This document shows positions 27,288-37,054 of a stretch of DNA of 64,000 bases, piece by piece. The stretch's first letter is position 1. Every line of letters starts with the position of its first letter. This DNA comes from Wolbachia endosymbiont of Ctenocephalides felis wCfeF (GTDB taxonomy: Bacteria; Pseudomonadota; Alphaproteobacteria; Rickettsiales; Anaplasmataceae). The notes below the pieces were generated by a model, which did not search any database, was not told the origin of the DNA, and saw nothing but the letters and a program-made list of their open reading frames with translations. The stretch lies in contig CP116767.1 of the NCBI GenBank assembly GCA_028571325.1, positions 1,269,150-1,333,149 on the forward strand, read 5' to 3'. A program made the translations under genes and the position numbers.

Positions 27288-28010
27288 ATGTCTTACATGA
27301 GAAATGAACAAGATATTCGCTCTCAGGGCGTTTATTATAGTGCTGGGCTTAGGAGTTACCTAATCAAAGTATACAACTATATGGCTTTGGCTTTAGGTGT
27401 TACTGGGCTTGTTGCGTTCCTAACGGTATTTTCCGGTCTTTTTCAGGTAATCTATTCTAATCCCGTTCTGCCGTTTGTAGTAACATTCTCTCCAATTGCA
27501 TTGGTGTTCTATATGTCCTATAGGCTTCAATACCTAAGTGCCCAGTCCACAGTTACTGTGTTTTTCCTGTTTTCAGTTTTAATGGGACTTTCCTTATCTC
27601 ATATCTTCATAATTTATACTGCGGAAAACATAGCAAGAGCATTCTTCATCACGTCGATTATGTTTGGCTCTATGGCTTTATATGGTAATACCACAAAAAG
27701 AGATCTAACAAATATGGGCTCTTTCTTAATTATGGGAATTTGGGGGCTAATTATTGCATCGATAGTAAACTTATTTCTTGGAAGCGGTCCTCTCCACTTT
27801 GCAATATCATTCATATCAGTAATAGTATTTACTTTACTGACTGCATACGATGCTCAGAGAATCAAGGATATTTATTATAGGTATAATGATGGTTCAGAAG
27901 CTGTAGCCACTAAGTGGGCAATACTTGGTGCAACTACTCTTTATTTTGACTTTATCAATATATTCCTCAATCTACTTAGGTTACTTAACTTGTTTAATAG
28001 TAGGGACTAG
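27288..28010 (+). CDS. Bax inhibitor-1/YccA family membrane protein
   Basis: The 240-residue protein has seven predicted helices. It carries family signatures such as SYLIKVYNYMALALGVTGLV, ITSIMFGSMALYGNTTKRDL and the C-terminal YDAQRIKDIYY with LYFDFINIFLNLLRLL. Bacterial members are inner-membrane proteins that leak calcium or modulate FtsH proteolysis. AAAGGAG precedes the ATG. ctaG begins directly after its stop. Confidence 0.93.
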   Translation: MSYMRNEQDIRSQGVYYSAGLRSYLIKVYNYMALALGVTGLVAFLTVFSGLFQVIYSNPVLPFVVTFSPIALVFYMSYRLQYLSAQSTVTVFFLFSVLMGLSLSHIFIIYTAENIARAFFITSIMFGSMALYGNTTKRDLTNMGSFLIMGIWGLIIASIVNLFLGSGPLHFAISFISVIVFTLLTAYDAQRIKDIYYRYNDGSEAVATKWAILGATTLYFDFINIFLNLLRLLNLFNSRD

Positions 28011-28547
28011 ATGTTCTCCTTTTTAAGGGGGAATAGTAAAAATTCTATAGTTTTCTTTTTGATATCTTTAGTGATATTGATGCTGTGTCTTGCATATGCA
28101 TCGGTACCACTATATAGCATTTTCTGTAAAGCTACTGGATATGGTGGTACAACGAGAAAAGTAACCAACACAGCGGTGAATATAACTAACCAAAAAATTA
28201 GAGTCCATTTCAATGCTGATGTAATGCCGGACTTGCCTTGGGAGTTTAATTCAGAAACTAATTACATTGATACAAACATAGGTGAACAAAGTTTAGCATT
28301 TTATTACGCAAAAAATCTATCTGATCAGTCTTCGTTTGGAATGTCAGTGTATAATGTCACGCCTTTCAAAGCAGGCAAATATTTCAATAAAGTTGCATGT
28401 TTTTGCTTTGAGGAACAAATGTTACTGCCAAAACAAAAGGCAGCGATGCCCGTATCCTTTTATATAGACCCTGAGATAATGCGCGACAATAGCACGAAAG
28501 ATTTAAGTGAAATAACGCTATCATATACGTTTTTTAGACTTAAATAG
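28011..28547 (+). CDS. ctaG: Cytochrome c oxidase copper chaperone CtaG (Cox11)
   Basis: The 178-residue protein has an N-terminal anchor (SIVFFLISLVILMLCLAYAS), the Cox11 motif VPLYSIFCKATGYGGT and the copper-binding CFCFEEQ followed by LPKQKAAMPVSFYIDP. It delivers copper to the CuB site of CoxA. It is adjacent to the BI-1 gene (0 bases) and comF (1 base), and separate from the cox cluster 6 kb away, although in many alphaproteobacteria it follows coxF. Confidence 0.95.
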   Translation: MFSFLRGNSKNSIVFFLISLVILMLCLAYASVPLYSIFCKATGYGGTTRKVTNTAVNITNQKIRVHFNADVMPDLPWEFNSETNYIDTNIGEQSLAFYYAKNLSDQSSFGMSVYNVTPFKAGKYFNKVACFCFEEQMLLPKQKAAMPVSFYIDPEIMRDNSTKDLSEITLSYTFFRLK

Positions 28548-28548
28548 T

Positions 28549-29274
28549 GTGAGTCTTTTACTACTGGAGAAAGCCGTAGATCTCATCTTTCCAAACGTAT
28601 GTGTAAGTTGTGAATGTATAATCGATAAAAACTACGACCTGTGTGGTGAGTGTAGCAAAAAAATCAATTTTTTAACCAAACATTACTGCAATGTTTGTGG
28701 CACAGTAATTTCAGATAACATTTATACGTGCGGTAAGTGCATTGCTAACCCTCCACCGTTTAAAGTGTTAAGATCAGCTTTTGCTTATGATCAACATAGT
28801 AAAAATATGATTATAAATTTTAAATTTTTTGATAATTTAAATTATGTAAAAACTTACGTGAAGTGGATGCATCAAGCTAATAGGGATATATTCCAGGATG
28901 CAGAGATTATAATTCCTATGCCGCTTCATAAAATGCGCTTGCTTAAGCGTAAATACAATCAAGCGGCATTGCTCGCGAGGGAACTCAGCAGGTTATCCAA
29001 CTTATTTTATGCACCATTTGCAATAAAGCGTCCTTGCCACACCACGCCTCAAGCTGGTCTTTCACTTAAACAGCGTGAGAAAAATTTAAAAAGGGCTTTT
29101 AAAACAAGCAACAAAGAAATTATCAAAAATAAGATTGTTATATTGGTTGATGACGTAGTAACAACCGGAGCAACTGCAAGGTCCTGCTCTCAAGAAATTT
29201 TAAATTCTGGCGCAAGGGAAGTGAGAGTGCTGTCACTTGCAAGAACGGTGAATGATTGTGAAACTATTACGTGA
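28549..29274 (+). CDS. comF: ComF-family phosphoribosyltransferase-like protein
   Basis: The 241-residue protein starts at a GTG one base after ctaG. It has an N-terminal zinc-finger region with four CxxC-type pairs (CVSCECIIDKNYDLCGEC; CNVCGTVI) and a phosphoribosyltransferase domain with the PRPP loop VILVDDVVTTGATARSC. ComF acts in natural transformation, at the step after DNA uptake, in species that are competent. It coexists here with a frameshifted comEC. Confidence 0.92.
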   Translation: MSLLLLEKAVDLIFPNVCVSCECIIDKNYDLCGECSKKINFLTKHYCNVCGTVISDNIYTCGKCIANPPPFKVLRSAFAYDQHSKNMIINFKFFDNLNYVKTYVKWMHQANRDIFQDAEIIIPMPLHKMRLLKRKYNQAALLARELSRLSNLFYAPFAIKRPCHTTPQAGLSLKQREKNLKRAFKTSNKEIIKNKIVILVDDVVTTGATARSCSQEILNSGAREVRVLSLARTVNDCETIT

Positions 29275-29404
29275 AAATCTTGACTAGTAACTGTTGGCAT
29301 ATCTGTATCTATTGCATTGATATCTATTTGCACTGCGTACTTAATATCAAGGCCCAACACTAAAATGGAAGAAATAGATAGTTCTAAAGAAGAAATTAAC
29401 CAGG

Positions 29405-30796
29405 TTAAGGTATAGCTTTATTTCTTATAACCTCAACATCACTGAATGCAAAAGTTTGGCCGCTCACGATTTGGGATTTTTCATGTCCTTTTCCTGCAAC
29501 CAGCAGAATCATACCTTCGTTATAGGCAATATCTATGCCTTTCTCTATAGCTTCTTTTCTGTCCCCTACCTCCAGTGCATCAGAACAATGTAGTAAAATA
29601 TCATGACGAATTTTTGCTGGATCTTCATCACGCGGATTATCATCTGTGACTATCACTCTGTCTGCATACATTTGTGCTATCTTACCCATTTCTGCACGTT
29701 TTATTTGATCACGATTTCCACCACAACCAAAAACTAGGATTATTTTTTTGTTGAAGTGCCATTTTAAAGACAACAGAGCTTGTTTAAGTGCACTTGGAGT
29801 GTGCGCGTAATCTACAAATGCAAAAGGTTTCACTTTTTCCATTCTTCCCGGTGGAGAAACGAGTTTGTCTATATATATCCTTTGATATTCCACCCCAGAT
29901 GAGATAACTATACCGATCGCACATAGTAAATTATACGCCTGAAACTGCCCTAGAACTGGAAAAAATGTGTCATAAATTTCACCACCGATTTTTATTGTAA
30001 GATTTTGACCATCGGAAGTGGGTATCTGCTTTAATAAAGTAATGTCAGAAGCTGTTTTTCCATAAGTTATAACTTTGTTGCCACGTTTTTCTGTTATGTT
30101 GAGCAACTCTCTGTACTCGCCTATATCTGCATTTAATACCGCTGTTTTTTCTTTTGGCAGTACCTCATAAAACAACCTTTTCTTAGCCTCAAAATATTCA
30201 TTGATATCCTGATGATAATCTAAATGATCCTGCGAGAAATTTGTAAAAGCCGCAGCAGTGAGCCTAAGTCCATGAATTCTGCATTGGTCAATCCCATGGC
30301 TTGAAGCCTCTAACGCTAAGTGCTCTATGCCTTTATTGTTTATATCACGTAATGTTGCATAAAGGTCATCTGTATCTGGAGTGGTAAGGCTATTATCTTT
30401 TCTATCATTATTAATACATGTCCCGAGCGTTCCGATAGATGCAGCATTATAACCTGCATTTTGCCAGATCTGGCGGCAAAACTCCACCACCGAAGTCTTG
30501 CCATTCGTCCCTGTTACAGCAGCAGCATATTTTGGCTGTTTGAATTGATAAAACCTACTAATTATTCTGCTATATATTTCTTGAGGGTTTGGATGGAAAA
30601 TGCAGGCGTCATGCGCTGCAAAGTTTGCTACTATCGCTGAGGCTCCTATTATGCCGTTCACGCATTTCTCATGTTCTTCTGACACATAAACAAAAAGATA
30701 ACCCTCTTTGATTCTCTTGGGATTACATGTAACACCTTTGATTTCAACATCAAAGTTGACGTCAATAATGTTATGCAGTAACTCTCTTAGTCTCAC
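29405..30796 (-). CDS. murE: UDP-MurNAc-tripeptide synthetase MurE
   Basis: The 463-residue Mur ligase has an N-terminal UDP-binding region, the ATP-binding loop TGTNGKTSVVEF, TPDTDDLYATL and the motif DNPRDEDP, which specifies meso-diaminopimelate as the added amino acid. It adds the third residue of the peptidoglycan stem peptide. It starts at a GTG (30796) and overlaps the end of metC by 26 bases in another frame. Wolbachia lacks a conventional wall but keeps lipid II synthesis, which is needed for division. Confidence 0.95.
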   Translation of the reverse strand: MRLRELLHNIIDVNFDVEIKGVTCNPKRIKEGYLFVYVSEEHEKCVNGIIGASAIVANFAAHDACIFHPNPQEIYSRIISRFYQFKQPKYAAAVTGTNGKTSVVEFCRQIWQNAGYNAASIGTLGTCINNDRKDNSLTTPDTDDLYATLRDINNKGIEHLALEASSHGIDQCRIHGLRLTAAAFTNFSQDHLDYHQDINEYFEAKKRLFYEVLPKEKTAVLNADIGEYRELLNITEKRGNKVITYGKTASDITLLKQIPTSDGQNLTIKIGGEIYDTFFPVLGQFQAYNLLCAIGIVISSGVEYQRIYIDKLVSPPGRMEKVKPFAFVDYAHTPSALKQALLSLKWHFNKKIILVFGCGGNRDQIKRAEMGKIAQMYADRVIVTDDNPRDEDPAKIRHDILLHCSDALEVGDRKEAIEKGIDIAYNEGMILLVAGKGHEKSQIVSGQTFAFSDVEVIRNKAIP

Positions 30797-32012
30797 ATCC
30801 TACTTCATCATTTTTGGTATTCAAACATGGCAATCTTGCTAATGCAGCATTTAAATCAGAGATTAAATCTTCAGGATCCTCTAGTCCACAAAATATTCGC
30901 ACGAAACTTCCACCATAATCTGAATTCATCACAAATCTTGACATAGATTTACGATCTATTGGTAATATTAAACTATCGCACCCTCCCCAAGAAGCACCGA
31001 TGCCAAAAATTTCCATGTGATCAACCATACAGCTTAGTTCCTCACATGAATATTCTCTATCTAGTATTACACTGAACACACCACTTGCTCCTTTGAAGTA
31101 GCTTTTCCACAATTCGTGCTGGGGATGAGAAGGAAGCGCTGGATATAAGACTTTTCTGATTTTTGGATGTTTTTCCAGCCATTTTGCCACTGCCATTGCT
31201 GTGCTTTGATGCCTCTTCATGCGTGTGTGCAATGTCCTAAGTCCCCTGTGTGCAAGGTAACAATCGTGTGATTGAACAGTAATGCCATAATTTTTGTAGC
31301 TCTCATAAAGCGATTTAAAAACCTCACCCTCAGCAACAATAGCTCCCATCAATAAATCCGAGTGGCCGGCTAGATACTTTGTAACTGCATACAGTGCAAC
31401 ATCAATCCCAGAGTCGAGCGGCTTAAATAATAAAGGAGTGGACCACGAATTGTCGCAAACAGTTACGATCCCGTGTTTCTTAGCAACTTTTACTATGTGT
31501 TCTATATTCGAAATTTCAAATGTTACAGAGCCAGGAGTTTCGATCATGATGAGCGAAGTGTTACTTTGAATCAAATCAGCTATGTCCTGTGTTGGATCAT
31601 AAAAAGTTACTTCTATTTCCCTTCTCGGCAGCTCATTTTCGGCAAATCTCCTAAGTCGATAATAACTATTATCTTGAATCAGAACATGCGAACCTGCTTT
31701 AGTAAAAGTCAAAATAGCAAAAGTAAGTGCAAATAGTCCAGAGGGATAGATTAATGCTTGTCCTCTGCCCTCAATTTCAGCAAGCGCGTTTGAAAGGTAA
31801 TGAACAGTGGGAGTACCAACATTGCTGTAACTATAATCCCTTGCAACGCCATCGTTGATCACATCGTATATACTTTCCCCATTTGCTGCATTTAAGTAGT
31901 CCTTGTAAGTAGGGAATAGTATGGTAGAAGAATGATAAATTGGCGGGTTCATGGAACCTTTATAGTCATTGAATTTTCTTCCCGCTTTAACCAACAAAGA
32001 TTCTTCTTTCAC
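30771..32012 (-). CDS. metC: Cystathionine beta-lyase-type PLP enzyme (MetC)
   Basis: The 413-residue Cys/Met-metabolism PLP enzyme has YSNVGTPTVHYLSNALAEIE, the PLP-anchoring segment DVALYAVTKYLAGHSDLLMG (Lys) and the SWGGCDSLILP C-terminal substrate site. The textbook reaction is cystathionine cleavage to homocysteine, but the rest of the methionine pathway is not expected in Wolbachia. MetC has been proposed as the missing alanine racemase there. Its tight overlap with murE supports a cell-wall role. It overlaps bolA by 4 bases. Confidence 0.93.
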   Translation of the reverse strand: MKEESLLVKAGRKFNDYKGSMNPPIYHSSTILFPTYKDYLNAANGESIYDVINDGVARDYSYSNVGTPTVHYLSNALAEIEGRGQALIYPSGLFALTFAILTFTKAGSHVLIQDNSYYRLRRFAENELPRREIEVTFYDPTQDIADLIQSNTSLIMIETPGSVTFEISNIEHIVKVAKKHGIVTVCDNSWSTPLLFKPLDSGIDVALYAVTKYLAGHSDLLMGAIVAEGEVFKSLYESYKNYGITVQSHDCYLAHRGLRTLHTRMKRHQSTAMAVAKWLEKHPKIRKVLYPALPSHPQHELWKSYFKGASGVFSVILDREYSCEELSCMVDHMEIFGIGASWGGCDSLILPIDRKSMSRFVMNSDYGGSFVRIFCGLEDPEDLISDLNAALARLPCLNTKNDEVGCETKRVTA

Positions 32013-32305
32013 GCTTTTATTATTTTATTTTTCAAATTGTATTCACTTTGCGTATACAATTGAAGAGAAATTGCATGTACTCGCTCTATCTCACTCTTCA
32101 ACAATTCATAAATCAACTTGTGCCTCTTTAGAATACTCATTCCAACGAAGTCGTCAGATATTAATATTAATCCAATGTGTGAAGGTAATGTTGAAGGCGA
32201 AGAAAAATAGTGATCCGCATGTTTAACAGACTCATCAACGATGTTAACATCAACTACATCTATTGCATTGCGTATTTTTTCTTCTATTGCCTTAATGATA
32301 TCCAT
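32009..32305 (-). CDS. bolA: BolA-family protein
   Basis: The 98-residue protein has the BolA fold signatures: DVVDVNIVDESVKHADHYF, the SHIGLILISDDFVGMSILKRH core with the conserved His, and ERVHAISLQLYT. BolA proteins pair with monothiol glutaredoxins in iron-sulfur handling and also influence division and envelope genes. It is the first gene of the bolA-metC-murE overlap group on the minus strand. Confidence 0.93.
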   Translation of the reverse strand: MDIIKAIEEKIRNAIDVVDVNIVDESVKHADHYFSSPSTLPSHIGLILISDDFVGMSILKRHKLIYELLKSEIERVHAISLQLYTQSEYNLKNKIIKA

Positions 32306-32319
32306 ACATAGTTCCTGTC

Positions 32320-32395
32320 ATCCAAGCAGCGTGACTACTTGGGTCCATACTTCTTTTTTTCTGGATTTCAGCGTCACGCGCCGGAATGATAAGAA
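32320..32395. repeat. Wolbachia-type palindromic repeat
   Basis: The segment contains CTGGATTTCAGCGTCACGCG followed by CCGGAATGA, with imperfect inverted symmetry, and a preceding GTCATCCAAGCAG part. It matches the repeat class seen inside leuS (59563-59637) and at 56143. It lies between bolA and dnaK. Confidence 0.65.
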
Positions 32396-32408
32396 AGGAG
32401 TACGCCAA

Positions 32409-34331
32409 CTACTTATTCTCTTCTTTATCATCTACGTCCTGGTAATCAGAATCTACTACTTTTTCTTCTTTGTCATGTGGATTTCCTTCTGATGAAAAGT
32501 CACTCTCAGCACTGTTTTGCTGAGATTCTTTATACATAGCTTCTCCAAGTTTCATAGATAATTGAGAGAGATTAGTAATTTTCTGCTGTATTGAATCAGT
32601 ATCATCAATGTTATCAGATTTGCTAGCTTCTTTTAAATCATTCACCGCACTTTCAATGGCAGACTTATCTTCTGGTGAAACTTTATCACCATACTCTTTT
32701 AGAGACTTCTCTGTAGAATGAACTAAGCTATCTGCCTGGTTCTTCACTTCAATGAATTTCTTACGTTTCTCATCCTCTTGTGCCTTTTCTTCAGCTTCTC
32801 TCAACATGCGATTTATTTCATCATCAGACAAACCACCTGAAGACTGAATACGTATTTTCTGTTCTTTTCCAGTAGCTTTATCTCTCGCAGAAACATGCAC
32901 TATTCCATTTGCGTCTATATCGAACGTTACTTCAATCTGAGGAGACCCACGAGGAGCAGGTGGTATTCCTTCCAAACTAAATTGGCCAAGCAGTTTATTA
33001 TCAACTGCCAATTTTCTTTCACCTTGATGCACCTTAATGGTAACAGCTGTTTGGTTATCTTCTGCAGTTGAAAACACCTGAGATTTTTTAGTAGGAATGG
33101 TAGTATTGCGCTCAATAAGTGGAGTAAACACCCCTCCTAGTGTTTCAATACCAAGAGAAAGTGGAGTTACGTCAAGCAATAACACGTCTCTTACATCACC
33201 TTGAACAATCCCTGCTTGTATTGCAGCTCCAATTGCCACAACTTCATCTGGGTTTACCCCTCTATGTGGATCTTTGCCAAAGAATTCTTTAACTTTCTCT
33301 ATTACTTTTGGCATACGAGTCATGCCACCAACAAGAACCACTTCACCAATCTGACTAGCAGACAAACCGGCATCCTCAAGAGCTTTTTTGCAAGGAGCCA
33401 TAGTCCTTTCGATTAAATCATTTACTAAGCTTTCAAGTTTTGCCCTTGTTAATTTCATATTTAAGTGTTTTGGACCACTTGCATCAGCTGTAATAAACGG
33501 TAGATTTATTTCCGTTTCCATTGCACTTGATAATTCAATTTTCGCTTTTTCAGCAGCTTCTTTGATCCTCTGCATAGCCATTGGATCATTTTTCAAATCA
33601 ATGCCATCACTTTTCTTGAATTCATCAAGTAAATAACTCACCACTGCATTATCGAAGTCTTCACCTCCAAGATGAGTGTCACCATTTGTAGCCTTTACCT
33701 CAAAAACTCCGTCACCTATTTCAAGTATTGAAACATCAAATGTACCACCACCAAGGTCATATACCACTATTGTGTGTCCATGTTTCTTATCAAGGCCATA
33801 GGCAAGAGCCGCAGCAGTCGGTTCGTTAACTATTCTGAGTACATTCAATCCGGCAATCTTCCCTGCATCTTTTGTTGCTTGACGCTGAGAATCATTGAAG
33901 TATGCTGGCACTGTTATTACAGCATCCTTCACTTCCTCTCCAAGATAAGCTTCTGCTGCTTCTTTCATATTTTGTAGTATAAACGCACCAATTTGACTAG
34001 GGGAGTATTCTTTACCATCTGTTGTTTTAACCCAAGCATCGCCATTTTTTGCCGCAAACACTTTATATGGCACATTTAGATTTTTCATTTCAGGGTCACC
34101 ATACTGACGGCCTATTAATCTCTTAGTAGCAAAAAAAGTGTTACTTGCATTGGTGGTTGCTTGTCTTTTTGCAGGAGCACCGATCAACCTTTCTCCTGAT
34201 GAAGTAAATGCAACTATAGATGGAGTAGTTCTTGCCCCTTCTTTATTTTCTATTACCTTTGTATCCTTGCCCTGCATTATCGCAACACAAGAATTTGTCG
34301 TTCCAAGATCTATACCTATTGCTCTTCCCAT
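32409..34331 (-). CDS. dnaK: Chaperone protein DnaK (Hsp70)
   Basis: The 640-residue, full-length Hsp70 has the ATPase signatures [34 protein letters not shown] and [17 protein letters not shown]. The linker [19 protein letters not shown] leads to the substrate-binding domain and lid, and the C-terminus is acidic ([16 protein letters not shown]). It works with DnaJ (7881) and GrpE. GGGAG lies 7 bases upstream of the ATG. Confidence 0.98.
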   Translation of the reverse strand: MGRAIGIDLGTTNSCVAIMQGKDTKVIENKEGARTTPSIVAFTSSGERLIGAPAKRQATTNASNTFFATKRLIGRQYGDPEMKNLNVPYKVFAAKNGDAWVKTTDGKEYSPSQIGAFILQNMKEAAEAYLGEEVKDAVITVPAYFNDSQRQATKDAGKIAGLNVLRIVNEPTAAALAYGLDKKHGHTIVVYDLGGGTFDVSILEIGDGVFEVKATNGDTHLGGEDFDNAVVSYLLDEFKKSDGIDLKNDPMAMQRIKEAAEKAKIELSSAMETEINLPFITADASGPKHLNMKLTRAKLESLVNDLIERTMAPCKKALEDAGLSASQIGEVVLVGGMTRMPKVIEKVKEFFGKDPHRGVNPDEVVAIGAAIQAGIVQGDVRDVLLLDVTPLSLGIETLGGVFTPLIERNTTIPTKKSQVFSTAEDNQTAVTIKVHQGERKLAVDNKLLGQFSLEGIPPAPRGSPQIEVTFDIDANGIVHVSARDKATGKEQKIRIQSSGGLSDDEINRMLREAEEKAQEDEKRKKFIEVKNQADSLVHSTEKSLKEYGDKVSPEDKSAIESAVNDLKEASKSDNIDDTDSIQQKITNLSQLSMKLGEAMYKESQQNSAESDFSSEGNPHDKEEKVVDSDYQDVDDKEENK

Positions 34332-34371
34332 AATGAATACTCCCTTGTATAAATATTATCTGATATAAGAA

Positions 34372-34400
34372 TATATAAGTATAGAACTCGCCAATTACAA
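34372..34400 (-). promoter_or_regulatory. Putative dnaK promoter
   Basis: On the minus strand TTGTAA (34400-34395), a 17-base spacer and TATATA (34377-34372) lie about 40 bases upstream of the dnaK start. A sigma32-type CCCCAT box is not evident. Confidence 0.35.
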
Positions 34401-34420
34401 GTCCCATTTAGGATTTCTAG

Positions 34421-36193
34421 TTAGCTATTAGAGCTCAAAAGACGTGAAAGCCACTTAGTTAACCAAAAATTGCTTTGCAATCCACCTGAATTATCAGCTC
34501 TTTCATTGTTGCTAGTCTCAATTTTGTAACCAGAGTTTTGCAATGGCTTACAATCATTTAAATTAACGTCATCACCTCGTTTTAAAATGAATGCATCTAT
34601 ACTTAAATTGTTATCAGCACTAACGTTCAATTTAATATTAAACCCTTTTTCGATTGTAGAAACTGTATCACGCTTATTATTAAAAATATGCGCTATAATA
34701 GAACCATGTGCTGCCAAATCAAACGATCTATTCCGGTTCCTACTAGCAACGTGTTGCAAATCTCTCAATATTGATGCAACAATCACTTCATTTGATTTTA
34801 CTTTTCCAATTCCTTTACAATGTAAGCACTCTGTAGTGTTAATCTCCTGTATGTTTGGTTTAATTCTCTGTCTTGAAAACACCATTAAACCAAAATCATT
34901 TATGTAGCTGAACTGAACTCTAGCTTTATCATCCTTGAACGCCTGCCTAATAGCAGATTCAACAGCTCTACAATACTGATACCTCAACATATCAATAAAA
35001 TCGACCACTATTAACCCTGATAAGCCTCTTAAATTCACCTGTCTTGATATTTCAGGTACTGCTTCCATATTGGTTCTATAAGCTGTTTCTTCTATACTAT
35101 CTTCCCCCGTCATTTTCCCTGAGTTTACATCTATTGAAACAAACGCCTCAGTTAAAGTTATTATCAAAGACCCACCAGACGGCAATTGTACTCTATTGCT
35201 ATACAACTCAGAAATTTGATTCTCGATTCCGTAGTAAGTAAATATCGGAACAAAGCCTCTATACAACCTATACCGCAATTTACTACCTTTTAATACATTT
35301 CTAGCATATTGCCTCACTGTTTCAAAAGCTTCTTTTCCAGATATTACAACTTCCACATCATTGCTACAAAAATCACGAATAGATTTCATAATCAGATCTG
35401 CTTCGTTATAAATCAATGATGGAACATTTACAGAGGAGGCATTTTCTCGAACATTCTGCCACAACGAAGATAAATAATTGTAATCCTGCTCAATTTCTTT
35501 TTTACTTTTTCCCGAACCAACGGTCCTTATTATTAAACCTGATCTTTTTGGTAACTCTATTGAACTGAGTATATCCCTTAACTGTTTTCTAACGTTAACA
35601 TCTTCGATTCTGCGGGACACACCACCTCTGCTCATGGAATTTGGCATGAAAACACAATACCTGCCCACTAAAGTTATGTATGTTGTAAATGAAGCCCCTT
35701 TATTACCTCGTTCCTCTTTAGTTAGTTGAACCAACATTTTTTGATTGACCGAAATAACATCTTGTAATTTATATCTCTTATATAAAGATACCTCCCTTAC
35801 AAAACCATTACCGGACTCATTAATACTCCTATTAGCTGTAGAATCTGAAGAAGTATTTGCCAATGCACCGTTACCTTCCTCCGAACAATCACCACTTGAA
35901 TAGCTTTCAAAGAAAGCTTCCTTCTCCTTTTCTGGAATATTAAAGTAATCTGGAGATATTTCGGAAAAAGATAAAAAACCTTGCTTGTTCTTTCCATATT
36001 CAATAAATACAGCTTGCAAAGAAGGTTCTATACGCTTTACATGAGCAATATATATGTTGCCTCTTAACTGCCTTTTTTCCTTGAATTCCTGTTCAAACTC
36101 TACAACCCTGTTATCTACTGACAAAGCAACTCTTACCTCATCAGAGCAGATAGAATTTTCTATTAATAGTAACCTTTTACCACTATTTGCCAC
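34421..36193 (-). CDS. rng: Ribonuclease E/G family endoribonuclease
   Basis: The 590-residue protein has an N-terminal S1 domain (GNIYIAHVKRIEPSLQAVFI, GFLSF), then the RNase E/G catalytic core with the metal-binding Asp residues in FVSIDVNSGKMTG and VVDFIDM. The zinc-link motif is CLHCKGIGK. A poorly conserved linker sits inside the S1 region, around residues 90-130. The long C-terminal degradosome scaffold of E. coli RNase E is absent, so it is nearer RNase G in architecture. It processes rRNA and starts mRNA decay. Confidence 0.92.
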   Translation of the reverse strand: MANSGKRLLLIENSICSDEVRVALSVDNRVVEFEQEFKEKRQLRGNIYIAHVKRIEPSLQAVFIEYGKNKQGFLSFSEISPDYFNIPEKEKEAFFESYSSGDCSEEGNGALANTSSDSTANRSINESGNGFVREVSLYKRYKLQDVISVNQKMLVQLTKEERGNKGASFTTYITLVGRYCVFMPNSMSRGGVSRRIEDVNVRKQLRDILSSIELPKRSGLIIRTVGSGKSKKEIEQDYNYLSSLWQNVRENASSVNVPSLIYNEADLIMKSIRDFCSNDVEVVISGKEAFETVRQYARNVLKGSKLRYRLYRGFVPIFTYYGIENQISELYSNRVQLPSGGSLIITLTEAFVSIDVNSGKMTGEDSIEETAYRTNMEAVPEISRQVNLRGLSGLIVVDFIDMLRYQYCRAVESAIRQAFKDDKARVQFSYINDFGLMVFSRQRIKPNIQEINTTECLHCKGIGKVKSNEVIVASILRDLQHVASRNRNRSFDLAAHGSIIAHIFNNKRDTVSTIEKGFNIKLNVSADNNLSIDAFILKRGDDVNLNDCKPLQNSGYKIETSNNERADNSGGLQSNFWLTKWLSRLLSSNS

Positions 36194-36365
36194 TTATTTA
36201 CCGTTTGCTTTTCATTCTGAAATTAACCTTATGCTACTCAGTACACTGCTTATTGTCAAGAATTTTGCAATATATTTGCAATCTACATTACTTAAAGACA
36301 CAAAATAGTTGACTTTTAGTGTTTCACACAATACACTCACACAGAATTTATATTATTGTATAAGT

Positions 36366-36566
36366 ATGGCAAAAAAAAATGCTTCTTTGCTTGTTAAGCT
36401 AGTTAGCAGCGCAACTAAGACAACAAGCACTGGTGAAGAAAAATCGACAGGTTACTTTTATGTGAAAAAGCGTAACCCCAAAAAGCTTACTAGAAAATTG
36501 GAGTTCAGAAAGTATGACCCCGTAGTCAGAAAGCATGTATTATTTAAAGAAGAAAAACTAAAGTAA
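36366..36566 (+). CDS. rpmG: 50S ribosomal protein L33
   Basis: The 66-residue protein starts at [12 protein letters not shown]; the open frame extends upstream but without ribosomal similarity. It has the L33 core [20 protein letters not shown] and the end [12 protein letters not shown]. No CxxC zinc pairs are present (the zinc-free type). Confidence 0.95.
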   Translation: MAKKNASLLVKLVSSATKTTSTGEEKSTGYFYVKKRNPKKLTRKLEFRKYDPVVRKHVLFKEEKLK

Positions 36567-36588
36567 TTTTATAAGGAAGTTGGTTATT

Positions 36589-36867
36589 ATGCAAGGTTTA
36601 CAGCTAAATTATCCCATAGTGATAGAATTGGACGATATAAAAGGTACAAAACTGAAGTTAATAAAGATTGTTGCATGGCTAATAAATAAGAGATTCAGAA
36701 CACAAAAAAAAGCAGCAGCCTTTCTAAAGATTGATCAACCTAAAGTATCTCAAATTAATAAGTCAAAAATTGAAGGGTTCTCTTTAGAATACTTGCTTAA
36801 CTTATTAGTTGCATTGGATCAAAACATACACGTGAAAATAAAGTACAGCATCCATTCAGGGGCGTAG
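36589..36867 (+). CDS. XRE-type helix-turn-helix protein
   Basis: The 92-residue protein has an HTH at about residues 35-60 (RTQKKAAAFLKIDQPKVSQI) followed by FSLEYLLNLLVALDQNIHVK. It resembles the small antitoxin-like regulators of the HTH_37/NadS kind that pair with HigB/RelE toxins. No toxin gene is adjacent: upstream is rpmG and downstream only a hairpin, so it is an orphan. The ATG at 36589 is preferred over a TTG at 36580; AAGGAAG lies upstream. Confidence 0.85.
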   Translation: MQGLQLNYPIVIELDDIKGTKLKLIKIVAWLINKRFRTQKKAAAFLKIDQPKVSQINKSKIEGFSLEYLLNLLVALDQNIHVKIKYSIHSGA

Positions 36868-36886
36868 TAAATATTGAAGCAAAAGT

Positions 36887-36910
36887 GGTGTCAGCTACTT
36901 GCATGACACC
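36887..36910 (+). terminator. Hairpin after the HTH gene
   Basis: A 7-bp stem GGTGTCA/TGACACC with a 10-base loop lies 20 bases past the stop. No T-run follows, so it is at best a weak terminator. The rest of 36911-37054 holds nothing recognisable. Confidence 0.35.
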
Positions 36911-37054
36911 GTCTGCTGCGTAAATTACCTACAAATCGCAATGTTCGTGTATCACTCGTTTAAGTGACATTCCGAAAAGTGATTTTACGAGGCATATTTC
37001 GTGCTATACTTTTTTATGTCATGCAAATAGCTGACTGTCTATTCAAGTAAAATA

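Noticed and set aside
29365..29415. A 16-codon ORF between comF and murE
   Set aside because: Too short, no ribosome-binding site and no conserved context.
36589..36867. Toxin-antitoxin module
   Set aside because: The HTH protein resembles an antitoxin, but no toxin-sized frame lies beside it.
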